From the NCBI GenBank assembly GCA_028279945.1, contig JANQMT010000197.1, positions 1 to 26,102 of the forward strand: a DNA stretch of 26,102 nt, written 5' to 3'. Made by a program: the position numbers and the translations under genes. The notes under the pieces were generated by a model. The model ran no database searches and was not told the DNA's origin. It saw only the letters and a program-made list of their open reading frames with translations. Shown one piece after another: positions 6,718 to 15,406 of this stretch. The DNA comes from JAKSCF01 sp028279945 (lineage in GTDB: Bacteria; Bacillota; Clostridia; Peptostreptococcales; JAAYPU01). Position 1 is the stretch's first letter; every line of letters begins with the position of its first letter.

Positions 6718-7368
6718 TTACCTGTTTAGATTCAAGCTATAAACAAACCCATTATACTCTTTTTCCGGTTCTGCCAATAATTGATGATTTATTTGATCAT
6801 ACAGTTCAAAGCCATAATGTTCATAAAATTTAAAATTGCACCCTCTATCTGTCCATAAGAATATTTTATTAATTTTATTTAATTGACAGTATTCTACAAA
6901 ACGATCCATTAGTTTTTTGCCATAACCTTGCCCTCTTAATAGGGGACTGATAAAGAATAAATGCACCTCTCCATCAAACAGCTTTTTATCCCTTTCTAAA
7001 CAATTTGTTAATTCCATCATGCTTTTGAACTGTTCAAAGGCTGTTTTTTTATCCCCATACTTACCTAAAAGCAAATATTTGAACTGCTTTAAATAGAACT
7101 TGGTTTCTACTAAGATTTGTATACTTTTCCTCCAAAATGTGACTTGTTTGCGGCTACTTCCAATTAAATATCCCAGCACATTCTCATTCTCATCCACTAT
7201 TATATCTGTATATGTAGAGCTGATAAGGCTTCCTTCAAAAAAAGCGCCATACACAATATCTTTATCCTTGACACCCTTAAAGTATTTAAGAAAGTCCCAT
7301 GTCCCATCCATAAGTCTGGCACATTGATAAAAGTACTTTCTATTGTATGTTACATATTTTATTTGCAT
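6718..7368 (-). CDS. GNAT family N-acetyltransferase
   Basis: GNAT enzymes move an acetyl group from acetyl-CoA to an amine. The acetyl-CoA binding motif is seen near residues 135-155 (FFISPLLRGQGYGKKLMDRF), with the R/Q-x-x-G-x-G signature as RGQGYG. The end of the fold follows as FLWTDRGCNFKFYEHYGFEL. The N-terminal ~120 residues are less typical, so the substrate cannot be predicted. Its 216 residues are slightly longer than a minimal GNAT domain. AGGAAGGTGA precedes the ATG at 7368. It has its own upstream region with a palindrome and stands alone between the HPr terminator and the SigI-type promoter. Confidence 0.85.
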   Translation of the reverse strand: MQIKYVTYNRKYFYQCARLMDGTWDFLKYFKGVKDKDIVYGAFFEGSLISSTYTDIIVDENENVLGYLIGSSRKQVTFWRKSIQILVETKFYLKQFKYLLLGKYGDKKTAFEQFKSMMELTNCLERDKKLFDGEVHLFFISPLLRGQGYGKKLMDRFVEYCQLNKINKIFLWTDRGCNFKFYEHYGFELYDQINHQLLAEPEKEYNGFVYSLNLNR

Positions 7369-7414
7369 AGAATCACCTTCCTATATTGCTCTAATTAGGA
7401 ATTCTGCAGTATTA

Positions 7415-7428
7415 TTAAGTTGACTTAA
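7415..7428. promoter_or_regulatory. Palindrome upstream of the GNAT gene, possible operator
   Basis: TTAAGT and ACTTAA flank a two-base centre, about 47 bases upstream of the GNAT start. TATAAT-like sequence lies just beyond it on the minus strand. It could be a repressor site, but no regulator can be named. Confidence 0.3.
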
Positions 7429-7457
7429 TATATATTATATACTTTTTTTTCCAATAA

Positions 7458-7495
7458 AAATACCTTTCAACAGTTTCTACTATCAAAAGGTATTT
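7458..7495 (-). terminator. Intrinsic terminator after the HPr gene
   Basis: On the minus strand AAATACCTTT and AAAGGTATTT form a 10-bp stem with an 18-base loop, followed by more T. It ends the levR-IIB-HPr unit. Confidence 0.65.
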
Positions 7496-7527
7496 CCTTA
7501 CAAAGCTGCTTTAAGATTTATTTTCTC

Positions 7528-7791
7528 CTATTCGCCAAAATTATTGTCTACTAACTTTTTTATAGCCTCAATGGCTTCTTTTTCATCCTCTCCTTCGGCC
7601 ATAATTGTCACGTGTTGACCTTGAGGAATTCCCATACTTAGAACACTCATTATGCTCTTGCCATTGTAGCTTTGCCCTTCTTTTATAACCGTTATATCCG
7701 ACTTGTATTGATTCACTTCTTTTACAAATAAACTTGCGGGTCTTGCATGAAGCCCTGATTTATTGTTAATAACCACATCAATTTTTGTCAT
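7528..7791 (-). CDS. HPr-like phosphocarrier protein of the PTS
   Basis: HPr accepts phosphate from enzyme I on a histidine and passes it to EIIA proteins. The 87-residue length is typical. The catalytic site is GLHARPASLF (His ~15), and the regulatory serine region is GKSIMSVLSMG (Ser ~46), the site used by HPr kinase in Firmicutes. The start chosen is the ATG at 7791 with AGAGGGG eight bases upstream; the longer frame to 7815 adds residues that do not belong to HPr. It is the last gene of the levR-IIB-HPr cluster. This could be the general HPr or a dedicated paralogue; its place behind a sugar-specific regulator favours a dedicated one. Confidence 0.93.
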   Translation of the reverse strand: MTKIDVVINNKSGLHARPASLFVKEVNQYKSDITVIKEGQSYNGKSIMSVLSMGIPQGQHVTIMAEGEDEKEAIEAIKKLVDNNFGE

Positions 7792-7867
7792 ATTTTTTTC
7801 CCCTCTGCATATCATTTTATTTTTCTTACTCTTTTTCCTTCTAGCTTTTATTCTTGTGCTTAAAACA

Positions 7868-8179
7868 TCATTTAGATTTTTCCATTTGCTTTAAATACTC
7901 TGCCATTTCGTCAGCAAGTTCATCCATTTCCATTCCGGTTAAAAATTGCAAGCCGTCAAACGTTTTGATGCTGTCTATAACTTTTTCACCCAATGATACA
8001 GTGTGAACAATGATATCTGGTGAAAAACCGGATATGATATCCCTTAATTCAGTTATATTACATTCCGTCACTTCAATGTCCAACCCTCTCTCAGTTAGCA
8101 GTTCTTTACATTTTTCAGAAACAACAATGGATGTTGCAATACCAGTTCCACATACTGTTAGAACCTTATATTTTTTCAT
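7868..8179 (-). CDS. PTS IIB component, galactitol (GatB) type
   Basis: This is a 103-residue cytoplasmic IIB protein. The phosphocysteine loop is near the N-terminus (VLTVCGTGIATSIVVSEK), matching the GatB/SgaB type with Cys ~10. AGGAGGCAGCTG precedes the ATG. It lies 32 bases after levR and 76 bases before hpr. Normally IIB passes phosphate from IIA to sugar bound at IIC, but no IIC or separate IIA gene is present here. It may serve a permease elsewhere or act as a signalling partner of the LevR protein. Confidence 0.9.
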   Translation of the reverse strand: MKKYKVLTVCGTGIATSIVVSEKCKELLTERGLDIEVTECNITELRDIISGFSPDIIVHTVSLGEKVIDSIKTFDGLQFLTGMEMDELADEMAEYLKQMEKSK

Positions 8180-8211
8180 CAGCTGCCTCCTTATGTTCTC
8201 CTTAAACTACA

Positions 8212-11115
8212 TTACTTATTTGTCAAGACCTCTTTTAGTTCATCAAAGGTTTTGCAACCCTTAATTTTTTGTAATAATTCCTCCTTATTAATCATTTTAT
8301 AGATTTCTTTAAAAGCTGCTTTATGATATTGATTTAAAGCTAACATAAAAACACAATTTACCATTCCCCTTTTACTCCATTCCACCGGAGACTCTAGTGT
8401 CACGATCCCTATTACCGGCTTTAAAATATATTCCGGATTTCCATGAGGTAAAGCCATATTCCCTTTAAACCAAGTGTCCCCTAACTTTTCTCTTTCATAA
8501 ACAGAGGCTTCAAACTTTTCTTGCACATATCCATACTGAACCATCTTATCAGACAGGCTTTTTATAATCTTATCTTTATTTTTGTAGTGCGCATTGAATA
8601 CAGTTACTTCCGGAACAATTAATTTATCTTGCAAAAGATCCGATTCTAATTTGTCATCATGATCAAAACCAAGAATATAATCTTTGATTTTTTCCAAACC
8701 AAGTCCACTTATTATTTCTTTTATATCTATATACGGTATTCCTTGATTACCCGGATTTATGGTGCCTACAATGGCCAGTATGTTTCTTCTGGAAGAAATA
8801 TTTTTTATCATGTTTTGAACGTTATATTCCGATAATGCGCCTGTGGTTATAATCTCAATTTCAATTTCATGCTTGTACAAATACTCTTGTATCCTTTTCT
8901 TTATTATTTCGGCGGTTCCCCTTCCTGTTAAACATATACAGACTATTACTTTTGAAGGTTTAGCAGGAGATTTTCTTATCTCAGCTTCTTGTTTATAGTC
9001 TTTGCTTACCAGTGAATCAGCTATCTCATCTAAATTAGCATCCGGTAGTAAGGCTTTCCTTACTGCCTCAATAACCATAAGCGTATCTACCCTGGGAATT
9101 GTTATAGTCATAATGGATAATCTGTCACTTATTATTTTCCCCAATCCAACTAAAGAACCCATATCCGCCAGAATTAAAACGCCTTTTCCCATGTTGGATT
9201 CTTTGATAATATTCATTACTCTTTCCATGGATATATCTAATGATTCGTCTATGGGCATTTCAAATGCTTTTGCATGATTAACACCTAACAGCTTATTGGC
9301 TACATTTGCCATACCATTGGCAACATGTCCATGGGATAAGACCACTACCCCCACATGATTCTCATTTGAAATTACATTTGTGCAACATAACTCAATATAC
9401 ATGGCAATAATAGCAGTCTCGTCTTCAGGAAAATCTATTTGTAAGTAATCCGATGCAATACTCATTGTTCTTCTAGCTAAATCATACTCTTTTAAATGAT
9501 CTGTTCTGATTTTACTTAACCTGGAACAGTGTGTAATTTTATTGTGTGACAGCTTCTTATATAGTGCCGCAAAATGTGTGGCCAGGCAATAAAACAAAGT
9601 TTCATCGATATCACTATAGATTCTTTTAATTTCTTCCATCATCTTTTCAACCACATCAATAATTTTATTACCAACAATCTTTTCTAAATCTTGCTTAACA
9701 ATTTTATACTTATTTTTCTTTACTTGCTGAATGGATTGGTATATGATGCTTTCTAACTCATCACCGATGATTTTGTTAATGACTTCAGATTCAAGTCCAT
9801 TCTTCTCCATTTTTCGGTACTTTTCTTCTATTTCTTGATACATTTCTTTTGGAAGCAAATTTGATGTTTCATTAGCCCTTTGATAGATTTTTTCATTATC
9901 AGGAGAAATTTCCATATCTCCTAAGATAATATTATCAATTTCTTTTCGATATTGATTGATCTTCAAAAGACCTTTTATTGCTGTGTTTGACAGTTCAGTT
10001 ATTTCAATTTTGATTTTTGTATCTTTCTTTGTCATATTTTTTAAAAAACCTTTGGCGCATGCTACTTGTATATCTGAACGCAGTTGTCCTATATTTCCGC
10101 TTGTCTCATAAAGTAATAATGCAACTACAACATTGTAGGAGATTTCAATATTTATACTCATACGTGTAGATTCTTGTCTAAAGAAATTTTTAATGATTCT
10201 GAATCTTTCTCTTAACGGTCGTTTCGATAACATAGGCAGCTCAATCAATACAGGTATTCTTCTTCTAAAAGTGGCTAATAGATATGACTCAACATCTTCA
10301 GTCGTTGCAGCAATGATTAATACATTGGCATTGCTATAGCCATCGGTTTCCCCCAATCGCCTGAACTTTCCTTTATCAATTAAATTGAAGAGAATTTCTT
10401 GACCTTCTGACGGTAATCTATGGACTTCGTCTAAAAACAGGATACCATTATTCGCTTTTTCTACTAATCCTTCTTTACTTGTCTCGGCTCCCGTATATGC
10501 ACCTTGTACATATCCAAATAATTGTGCTAAAAGCAATTGAGGATTATCAGCATAATCTGCACAATTAAATACAATAAATGGCGCACCTTTTTCTTTTGCT
10601 CCTGATTGTACTGCAAATTTATACATACAGTCGGCTAATTCACTTTTACCTACCCCAGAAGACCCGTGTATCAAGGTATGTAATCCATTTGGAGGATACA
10701 GAACGGCTGCCTTTGCTAACTCAATCTGAGGCTTTAAGCTTCCAATTGATCCAATTATGGAATCAAATGCATGGCTTTCTTCATTCTTTATTTTTATCCC
10801 GTGTTCATTTCCATGTGTTTCTAAAGATTTCATCAATTTAGATACAATGTTTCGGGAAATAATATATCCCTTTTCATTAAGCTTTAAGGTGATAGATCGA
10901 ATTGAAAGATCAGGTTCATCACTAATGATGCAGCTTATCGCTTTTTCCAATAAACCTTTTCTTCTTTCTCTTGAATCTCCTACTCCCAAAAGATGTCTTA
11001 ATTTCACCACGTCACTTCTGCTTATGTTCATTAGTTTAGATATTTCTTCATCCGTTAATGGATTTTTAGGATCTTCATTTTTAATGATTGCTTTTAATTG
11101 TGCTGTATTTTTCAT
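8212..11115 (-). CDS. LevR-type sigma-54-dependent PTS regulator
   Basis: This activates sigma-54 promoters under control of PTS phosphorylation. Domain order: N-terminal helix-turn-helix region (~20-100); AAA+ domain (~120-370) with Walker A GSSGVGKSE (~155), sigma-54 contact loop GAYTGA (~208) and Walker B ILFLDEVHRLP (~228); PRD-like helical domain (~470-575); EIIA-Man domain with VVVLSHGHVANG (~595); GatB-like EIIB with ICLTGRGTAE (~730); and a C-terminal fructose-type EIIA with NMALPHGNPE (~890). LevR proteins usually end with a second PRD; here a mannitol/fructose-type EIIA takes that place. The ATG at 11115 fits the AAGGTGA site better than the GTG at 11124. IIB and HPr genes follow, and a -24/-12 promoter lies just upstream, so it may control its own operon. 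Confidence 0.92.
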   Translation of the reverse strand: MKNTAQLKAIIKNEDPKNPLTDEEISKLMNISRSDVVKLRHLLGVGDSRERRKGLLEKAISCIISDEPDLSIRSITLKLNEKGYIISRNIVSKLMKSLETHGNEHGIKIKNEESHAFDSIIGSIGSLKPQIELAKAAVLYPPNGLHTLIHGSSGVGKSELADCMYKFAVQSGAKEKGAPFIVFNCADYADNPQLLLAQLFGYVQGAYTGAETSKEGLVEKANNGILFLDEVHRLPSEGQEILFNLIDKGKFRRLGETDGYSNANVLIIAATTEDVESYLLATFRRRIPVLIELPMLSKRPLRERFRIIKNFFRQESTRMSINIEISYNVVVALLLYETSGNIGQLRSDIQVACAKGFLKNMTKKDTKIKIEITELSNTAIKGLLKINQYRKEIDNIILGDMEISPDNEKIYQRANETSNLLPKEMYQEIEEKYRKMEKNGLESEVINKIIGDELESIIYQSIQQVKKNKYKIVKQDLEKIVGNKIIDVVEKMMEEIKRIYSDIDETLFYCLATHFAALYKKLSHNKITHCSRLSKIRTDHLKEYDLARRTMSIASDYLQIDFPEDETAIIAMYIELCCTNVISNENHVGVVVLSHGHVANGMANVANKLLGVNHAKAFEMPIDESLDISMERVMNIIKESNMGKGVLILADMGSLVGLGKIISDRLSIMTITIPRVDTLMVIEAVRKALLPDANLDEIADSLVSKDYKQEAEIRKSPAKPSKVIVCICLTGRGTAEIIKKRIQEYLYKHEIEIEIITTGALSEYNVQNMIKNISSRRNILAIVGTINPGNQGIPYIDIKEIISGLGLEKIKDYILGFDHDDKLESDLLQDKLIVPEVTVFNAHYKNKDKIIKSLSDKMVQYGYVQEKFEASVYEREKLGDTWFKGNMALPHGNPEYILKPVIGIVTLESPVEWSKRGMVNCVFMLALNQYHKAAFKEIYKMINKEELLQKIKGCKTFDELKEVLTNK

Positions 11116-11138
11116 TTCGTTCACCTTCCATAAGATAT

Positions 11139-11154
11139 TGCAATAGTTATACCA
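11139..11154 (-). promoter_or_regulatory. Sigma-54 (-24/-12) promoter candidate for levR
   Basis: The minus strand reads TGGTATAACTATTGCA, with GG and GC exactly 12 bases apart as in the consensus TGGCAC-N5-TTGCA. Transcription would begin near 11128, only ~13 bases before the ATG at 11115, just including the ribosome binding site. That very short leader is the main doubt. The gene itself encodes a sigma-54 activator, which supports the call. Confidence 0.5.
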
Positions 11155-11291
11155 AAATCATGTCACAAAAAGTTCTATAAAATTCTCAAGTCATTGTATA
11201 TACCAAATCAGTCATCTTTGTACTCTTCTAATTTTTCCAATTTTCTTAATTAATATTATTTTAGAACTATTTGTGCCATTTATCAACTTAT

Positions 11292-11311
11292 CATGCAAAA
11301 ATAGCTGCATG
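11292..11311. promoter_or_regulatory. Inverted repeat, possible upstream activator site
   Basis: CATGCA and TGCATG flank eight bases, about 140 bp upstream of the -24/-12 promoter. Sigma-54 activators usually bind 80-200 bp upstream at inverted repeats, so this is a candidate LevR site. The rest of the 332-base gap between levR and the antiporter gene holds only this repeat, the promoter and the terminator. Confidence 0.35.
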
Positions 11312-11372
11312 GTTTTACGGTTTTCTGATTTTATATTGACGATTTGTTACATAATTATCCCCAAAAAAAGAA

Positions 11373-11399
11373 CCCAGCATAGCTCTAAGCTATGCTGGG
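11373..11399 (-). terminator. Intrinsic terminator after the antiporter gene
   Basis: A perfect 12-bp stem (CCCAGCATAGCT with AGCTATGCTGGG) has a three-base loop and is followed on the minus strand by TTCTTTTTTT. It closes the marR-antiporter operon. Confidence 0.9.
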
Positions 11400-11456
11400 C
11401 ACTTGTTTTGTTATTCTTACTTGTATACATTCTATAGCGTTCTAGATTTTTTATTT

Positions 11457-12608
11457 TTACTCATATGATTTCTTCAACATTATAGGGGTTAGTACGGCCG
11501 AAATAATTACCAGCAATATAATTGAAGTAAAAATGTCATTTTTTATAAATTCAGTTTTTAAACCAAGATTAGCAATAATTAAGGTCACTTCAGCCCTGGG
11601 AACCATACCAATTCCCACTTGCAGCGATTCTTTATTGGAGAATCCTGATAACCTGGCACCAATACCGGAACCGATAATCTTACTGGTTATTCCAATAACA
11701 GCTATTATTATGGCCATTCCTAAGTTTCCAATGACTTTATGAAGATGTACGCCTAAGCCTATGTTTACAAAAAATATAGGTATGAAAAATCCATATCCAA
11801 TTCTTGATACTTCTTTAGCTACACGATTTCTCAATTGAGTAGTAGATATAATAACGCCCATAAAATAAGCTCCGATAATAGCAGCTATGCCAAATTGATT
11901 TGCAAAGACAGCAAAGAATAATGCTAATATTAACGATATACTCAACAAGTATATGGGTTTTATTTTCCTAATGATCTTTTTATTTTTTAACACAATTTTA
12001 GAAAATATCTCTCCAACAATACTTAAAATAAAGAAAAATAGAAGAATTTTTAATATCAGCATTGTGATGCTTGTATGCCCTTTACCAAATGCTCCAAGTA
12101 CTACAGTTAAAATAATAATGCCAATAACATCATCAAATATTGCAGCTCCAAGAACGCTCATACCTTGTTTCGTTTGTAGTTTTCCTAATTCTGCCAAAGA
12201 TTGAGCTGTAATACCTATACTGGTTGCCGTTAAAATAACGCCTAGGAAAACAGCTTCGGACATTTCTACATCCGGCTTGATGATATATATGCCCAGTACC
12301 CCCAAAGCAAAAGGAAATACGATCCCGCCTATTGCAATTAAAGAAGACCTCTCAAAGGATTCTTTTAGCTCTTTATAGTCCGTTTCCAGACCAACTATAA
12401 ACATTAAAAGAATGACGCCGACTTCCGCTAAGTTATTTATAAAACTACTGTGACTTACAAGTCCAAACACAGAAGACCCAATCAATACGCCAGCAAAAAT
12501 ATGTCCTAAAATTCTTGGTTGCCCATACCTTTTACATATAAGTGTTCCTGCACCAGCAGCAATTAAAATTATTACTAAGTCCTGTAAATATTTCATATCT
12601 GTATGCAT
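11457..12608 (-). CDS. Cation/proton antiporter, CPA2 family (NapA/KefB-like)
   Basis: This is a membrane antiporter that exchanges Na+ or K+ for H+. Its 383 residues form about 11-12 hydrophobic helices covering the whole length. The ion-binding helix reads GAAIFDDVIGIIILT, with the double Asp found in CPA2 exchangers; an unwound-helix motif ATSIGITAQSLAELG precedes it. There is no C-terminal RCK/TrkA-N domain, so nucleotide control as in KefC is not expected. GGAGG lies eight bases before the ATG. It follows a MarR gene by 51 bases, suggesting regulation by ion, pH or membrane stress through that repressor. Confidence 0.9.
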   Translation of the reverse strand: MHTDMKYLQDLVIILIAAGAGTLICKRYGQPRILGHIFAGVLIGSSVFGLVSHSSFINNLAEVGVILLMFIVGLETDYKELKESFERSSLIAIGGIVFPFALGVLGIYIIKPDVEMSEAVFLGVILTATSIGITAQSLAELGKLQTKQGMSVLGAAIFDDVIGIIILTVVLGAFGKGHTSITMLILKILLFFFILSIVGEIFSKIVLKNKKIIRKIKPIYLLSISLILALFFAVFANQFGIAAIIGAYFMGVIISTTQLRNRVAKEVSRIGYGFFIPIFFVNIGLGVHLHKVIGNLGMAIIIAVIGITSKIIGSGIGARLSGFSNKESLQVGIGMVPRAEVTLIIANLGLKTEFIKNDIFTSIILLVIISAVLTPIMLKKSYE

Positions 12609-12659
12609 TCAATTAACCTCCGGCTTTTTTATATAATTTCTCATTTTCTTTTCTAAATG

Positions 12660-13091
12660 CTATTTTCCCTTAACAGCTCTTAATCCCTTGTTCAATAGAC
12701 CCGCTAATATTTCTACTTCCTCATTCCCTAGTATTTTCTCTAAATTTTTCGCAAAGTCACGATATATATTGAGCTGAATTTCTATTAATAATTTACCTAA
12801 CTCTGTTAACTCTACGTAGAAAACTCTTTTATCAGCTTCAGATCTTACTTTTTTAACGAGTCCTTGTTCAATTAATTTATTGACCATAAAAGTAACCGAA
12901 GGCTTTGAAAAAGTAAATTCTATTGCAATGTCGCTTAGTGTTGGTTTCTCCATATTTTGAATAACTTCTAAATATTCGATATGGTTGATACTGATTTTTG
13001 ACATATCTTGCATATAAAATAATGTCTCAGCTCTTCTTACTAACTCCTCATCAAAATAAAAATATATCTCTTCAAATATTTTTTCTAACAT
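12660..13091 (-). CDS. MarR family transcriptional regulator
   Basis: A 143-residue winged-helix dimeric regulator. The recognition region is PTLSDIAIEFTFSKPSVTFM and then VNKLIEQGLVKKV; the wing is RSEADKRVFYVELTELG. It is the first gene of an operon with the CPA2 antiporter. A 31-bp palindrome lies between the -10 element and the start codon, as expected for autorepression. The ligand is unknown. Confidence 0.92.
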   Translation of the reverse strand: MLEKIFEEIYFYFDEELVRRAETLFYMQDMSKISINHIEYLEVIQNMEKPTLSDIAIEFTFSKPSVTFMVNKLIEQGLVKKVRSEADKRVFYVELTELGKLLIEIQLNIYRDFAKNLEKILGNEEVEILAGLLNKGLRAVKGK

Positions 13092-13105
13092 TATTATTTC
13101 CCCCT

Positions 13106-13136
13106 TTTTAATTAGTTAGTCATTAACTAATTAAAA
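13106..13136. promoter_or_regulatory. 31-bp palindromic operator of the marR-antiporter operon
   Basis: Perfect 13-base arms (core TTAGTTA / TAACTAA) flank a five-base centre GTCAT. It begins at the -10 element and ends just before the GGGGGA ribosome binding site, so a bound repressor would block transcription. MarR sites are typically palindromes of this kind. Confidence 0.75.
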
Positions 13137-13163
13137 TTATATCTCTTTTTTGTATATTGTCAA
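13136..13163 (-). promoter_or_regulatory. Sigma-A promoter of the marR-antiporter operon
   Basis: On the minus strand a perfect -35 TTGACA (13158-13163) and a perfect -10 TATAAT (13136-13141) are separated by 16 bases. The operator palindrome starts at the -10 element. Confidence 0.85.
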
Positions 13164-13195
13164 TAAAAAAGTTAATTATTTTAAAGTTATATACA

Positions 13196-13228
13196 AAAAA
13201 CACCTCAACTCAATCCTTGAGGTGTTTT
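13196..13228 (-). terminator. Intrinsic terminator after the AI-2E family gene
   Basis: AAAACACCTCAA and TTGAGGTGTTTT form a 12-bp stem with an eight-base loop; T-rich sequence follows on the minus strand. A-rich sequence on the other side could let it work in both directions. Confidence 0.85.
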
Positions 13229-13244
13229 CAAAACTTACATATTT

Positions 13245-14348
13245 TTAAATAAACTTTTTAAGGTTTTTCTTATTTAAGTTATGATTCATGAGGCGTACCA
13301 AGGTATTTCGAATCAGTGCAGTAATGGGTACAGCAATGAGCATCCCAATAACACCCATTAAAGCGCCGCCAACTAATATGGCAAGAATAATCCAAAATGC
13401 CGACAGTCCTACGGAATCTCCAAGAATCTTAGGCCCCAATATATATCCGTCAAACTGCTGCAAAAGTAATACAAATATTGCCACATAAACTGCTGTCATA
13501 GGATTTGCCAAGAGCGCTAATAATATAGCCGGCACTGCCCCAATAAATGGACCAAAAAAAGGTATCATATTGGTTACTCCAATGATCACTGCAAGTAAAA
13601 CCGGATAGGGTGCTTTTATCAGCAACATACCAAAGAAACAGATCACACCTATAATGACAGAATCGATGATTTTTCCAACAAAGTATTTGGAGAACATTTC
13701 ATTGGTTTCATTACTTGCATCACAAACCTTCTTTGCAATATCTACTCTAAATAATGAGTAAGTAATCTTTCTTATTCCTCTTTGGAATTTGTCTTTGTCT
13801 TTCAGAAAATAAACCGAAATAATAAGCCCAATCACAACCCTAAATAGACTGCTGGTGAAATTTAATACACCTACCAATAAATTGCTAATCAAGTCACTGA
13901 CTATTGCCAAAATCTTATTGACATTTTCACTTATGGCGTTGTTGTCGGAATTCATATACTGCTCAATAACAGGATATTTTACACTTAAGTCAATATACAA
14001 TTGTTCTATTTGCTCTGCATAACCCGGTGCTTTTAATGCAATATCTGCTATACTTTCAGATATTGCAGGTCCAATGAACATTGCAGCCAAGAGGAATAGA
14101 ATAAATAATAGCAAATAGGCAATTGCCATGCAGAGGCCTCGGTTCAGCCTGAATTTTTTGTACGTATAATTGACAACAGGGTTTAGCAAATATGCAAAAA
14201 CGAATCCCCATATAAAGGGTGTTAAGGTTCTGATTCCTGTATCAAATATAGCTTTAACATAAGATATATTATTTAACAGTTTATAGGCTACTATAGTCAG
14301 TATTATTAGAGGAAAATAACCAATACCTTTTATATTTCTAAATTTCAT
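13245..14348 (-). CDS. AI-2E family transporter (permease)
   Basis: This 367-residue membrane protein has the family's usual 7-8 helices, with a large central soluble part (~105-160). The conserved segment near residue 260 is GVTNMIPFFGPFIGAVPA, followed by QQFDGYILGPKILG and the terminal hydrophobic pair. The family includes AI-2 exporters such as TqsA but also Na+/H+ antiporters and many unassigned members, so the substrate is open. GGAGGG precedes the ATG. It lies 31 bases after the MBL-fold gene and probably shares its transcript. Confidence 0.88.
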   Translation of the reverse strand: MKFRNIKGIGYFPLIILTIVAYKLLNNISYVKAIFDTGIRTLTPFIWGFVFAYLLNPVVNYTYKKFRLNRGLCMAIAYLLLFILFLLAAMFIGPAISESIADIALKAPGYAEQIEQLYIDLSVKYPVIEQYMNSDNNAISENVNKILAIVSDLISNLLVGVLNFTSSLFRVVIGLIISVYFLKDKDKFQRGIRKITYSLFRVDIAKKVCDASNETNEMFSKYFVGKIIDSVIIGVICFFGMLLIKAPYPVLLAVIIGVTNMIPFFGPFIGAVPAILLALLANPMTAVYVAIFVLLLQQFDGYILGPKILGDSVGLSAFWIILAILVGGALMGVIGMLIAVPITALIRNTLVRLMNHNLNKKNLKKFI

Positions 14349-14379
14349 TAACAGCCCTCCTTTAACAGGTTAGGTATTA

Positions 14380-15225
14380 CTAACTAAATTCAATAATATG
14401 ACCTGTATTATTGTGAAAAAATTTATTGCCAAATGCTTCTTCAAGCCTTTTCTCAGCATCTTCTCCTGTACAGTGAGAGACACCGATCTTTTGAATGTTT
14501 TTTTCCTTAAAGTATGCTATTGTTTTGTCTATTCTAATTTTATCAGCATCAACCAAGTGAGTGCCGCCCACAATTGCAAAAACATTCATTCCGGTTCTTT
14601 GGATTATGGTATCTATAATATTAACAACGCCTACATGTGAACAGCCCAGTATAACAAACAGCCCTTTTTCCGTCTTTATTGCCAATACAATTTCTTCAGT
14701 GAAACAATCCAATTCTAATGTATCATTACATTTTATAGAGAATTTTTTATTTAAATGCTCAAAATCACTATTTCTTTTAAAATTTGAGAATAACATGATA
14801 TGCTCTGACAGATGAACCATATCCGAAGATATTTCATCTATTAATATATCATGCCTCTCTAATAAGGATTTTTTAAATGGATGACCAATATATTTTAATT
14901 CTTTAGCTGTGCCGGCTAATTTGTATTTTTCGTTGAAAAAACCTTTTCCTACTATTAATTTGGATGGTATAAATCCTTTATTAATAAGGGTTTCAACGCC
15001 ACCTGTATGATCATAATGTCCATGACTTAGAATAACACTATCCAATTTACTCAGGTCCACATTTAATTTTTCGGCATTTTTAGCAAAATTTCCAGTTTTT
15101 CCTGTATCGAATAAAATACGTTTTCCGTCTGCTTGAATATAGATGGACAGTCCATGCTCCTTATATAATTCCGACTTACCTTCTGAAATATTATTTTCCA
15201 TAAGTGTTGTTATTTTAAAACTCAC
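14380..15225 (-). CDS. MBL-fold metallohydrolase (dihydropterin phosphate synthase-like)
   Basis: A metallo-beta-lactamase-fold enzyme with the metal site SHGHYDHTGG (HxHxDH) at ~70, GCSHVGVVN near 195 and a last His motif GVSHCTGEDA near 250. This arrangement matches the subgroup often annotated as a 7,8-dihydropterin-6-methyl-aminobenzene phosphate synthase-like protein; in most bacteria the true substrate is unknown. It starts at GTG (15225) behind AAAAGGAGGGG. Its 281 residues are normal for this subgroup. Confidence 0.88.
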   Translation of the reverse strand: MSFKITTLMENNISEGKSELYKEHGLSIYIQADGKRILFDTGKTGNFAKNAEKLNVDLSKLDSVILSHGHYDHTGGVETLINKGFIPSKLIVGKGFFNEKYKLAGTAKELKYIGHPFKKSLLERHDILIDEISSDMVHLSEHIMLFSNFKRNSDFEHLNKKFSIKCNDTLELDCFTEEIVLAIKTEKGLFVILGCSHVGVVNIIDTIIQRTGMNVFAIVGGTHLVDADKIRIDKTIAYFKEKNIQKIGVSHCTGEDAEKRLEEAFGNKFFHNNTGHIIEFS

Positions 15226-15308
15226 TAAAACCCCTCCTTTTGCTCACCATTAACACGAATTCAGCTATTTTACCGGTTATCTTCATTATACTCTGATCAA
15301 TCATAATA

Positions 15309-15326
15309 TACCATGCTTACATGGTA
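15309..15326. promoter_or_regulatory. Palindrome upstream of the MBL-fold gene
   Basis: TACCATG and CATGGTA flank a four-base centre, ~85 bases upstream of the GTG start. It may be an operator. No promoter elements of high quality are placed around it. Confidence 0.3.
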
Positions 15327-15406
15327 ATTATTTCCTTATATCTGTGTTTTTTATTCACTTTAATAATTATTTCATCCATTTATTTTAGAATCATGCCATT
15401 TTAAAA

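Noticed and set aside
11258..11278. Second -24 type TGGCAC upstream of levR
   Set aside because: The -24 half is perfect, but the position of the -12 GC reads TC, so the most conserved bases are missing. The site at 11139-11154 fits better.
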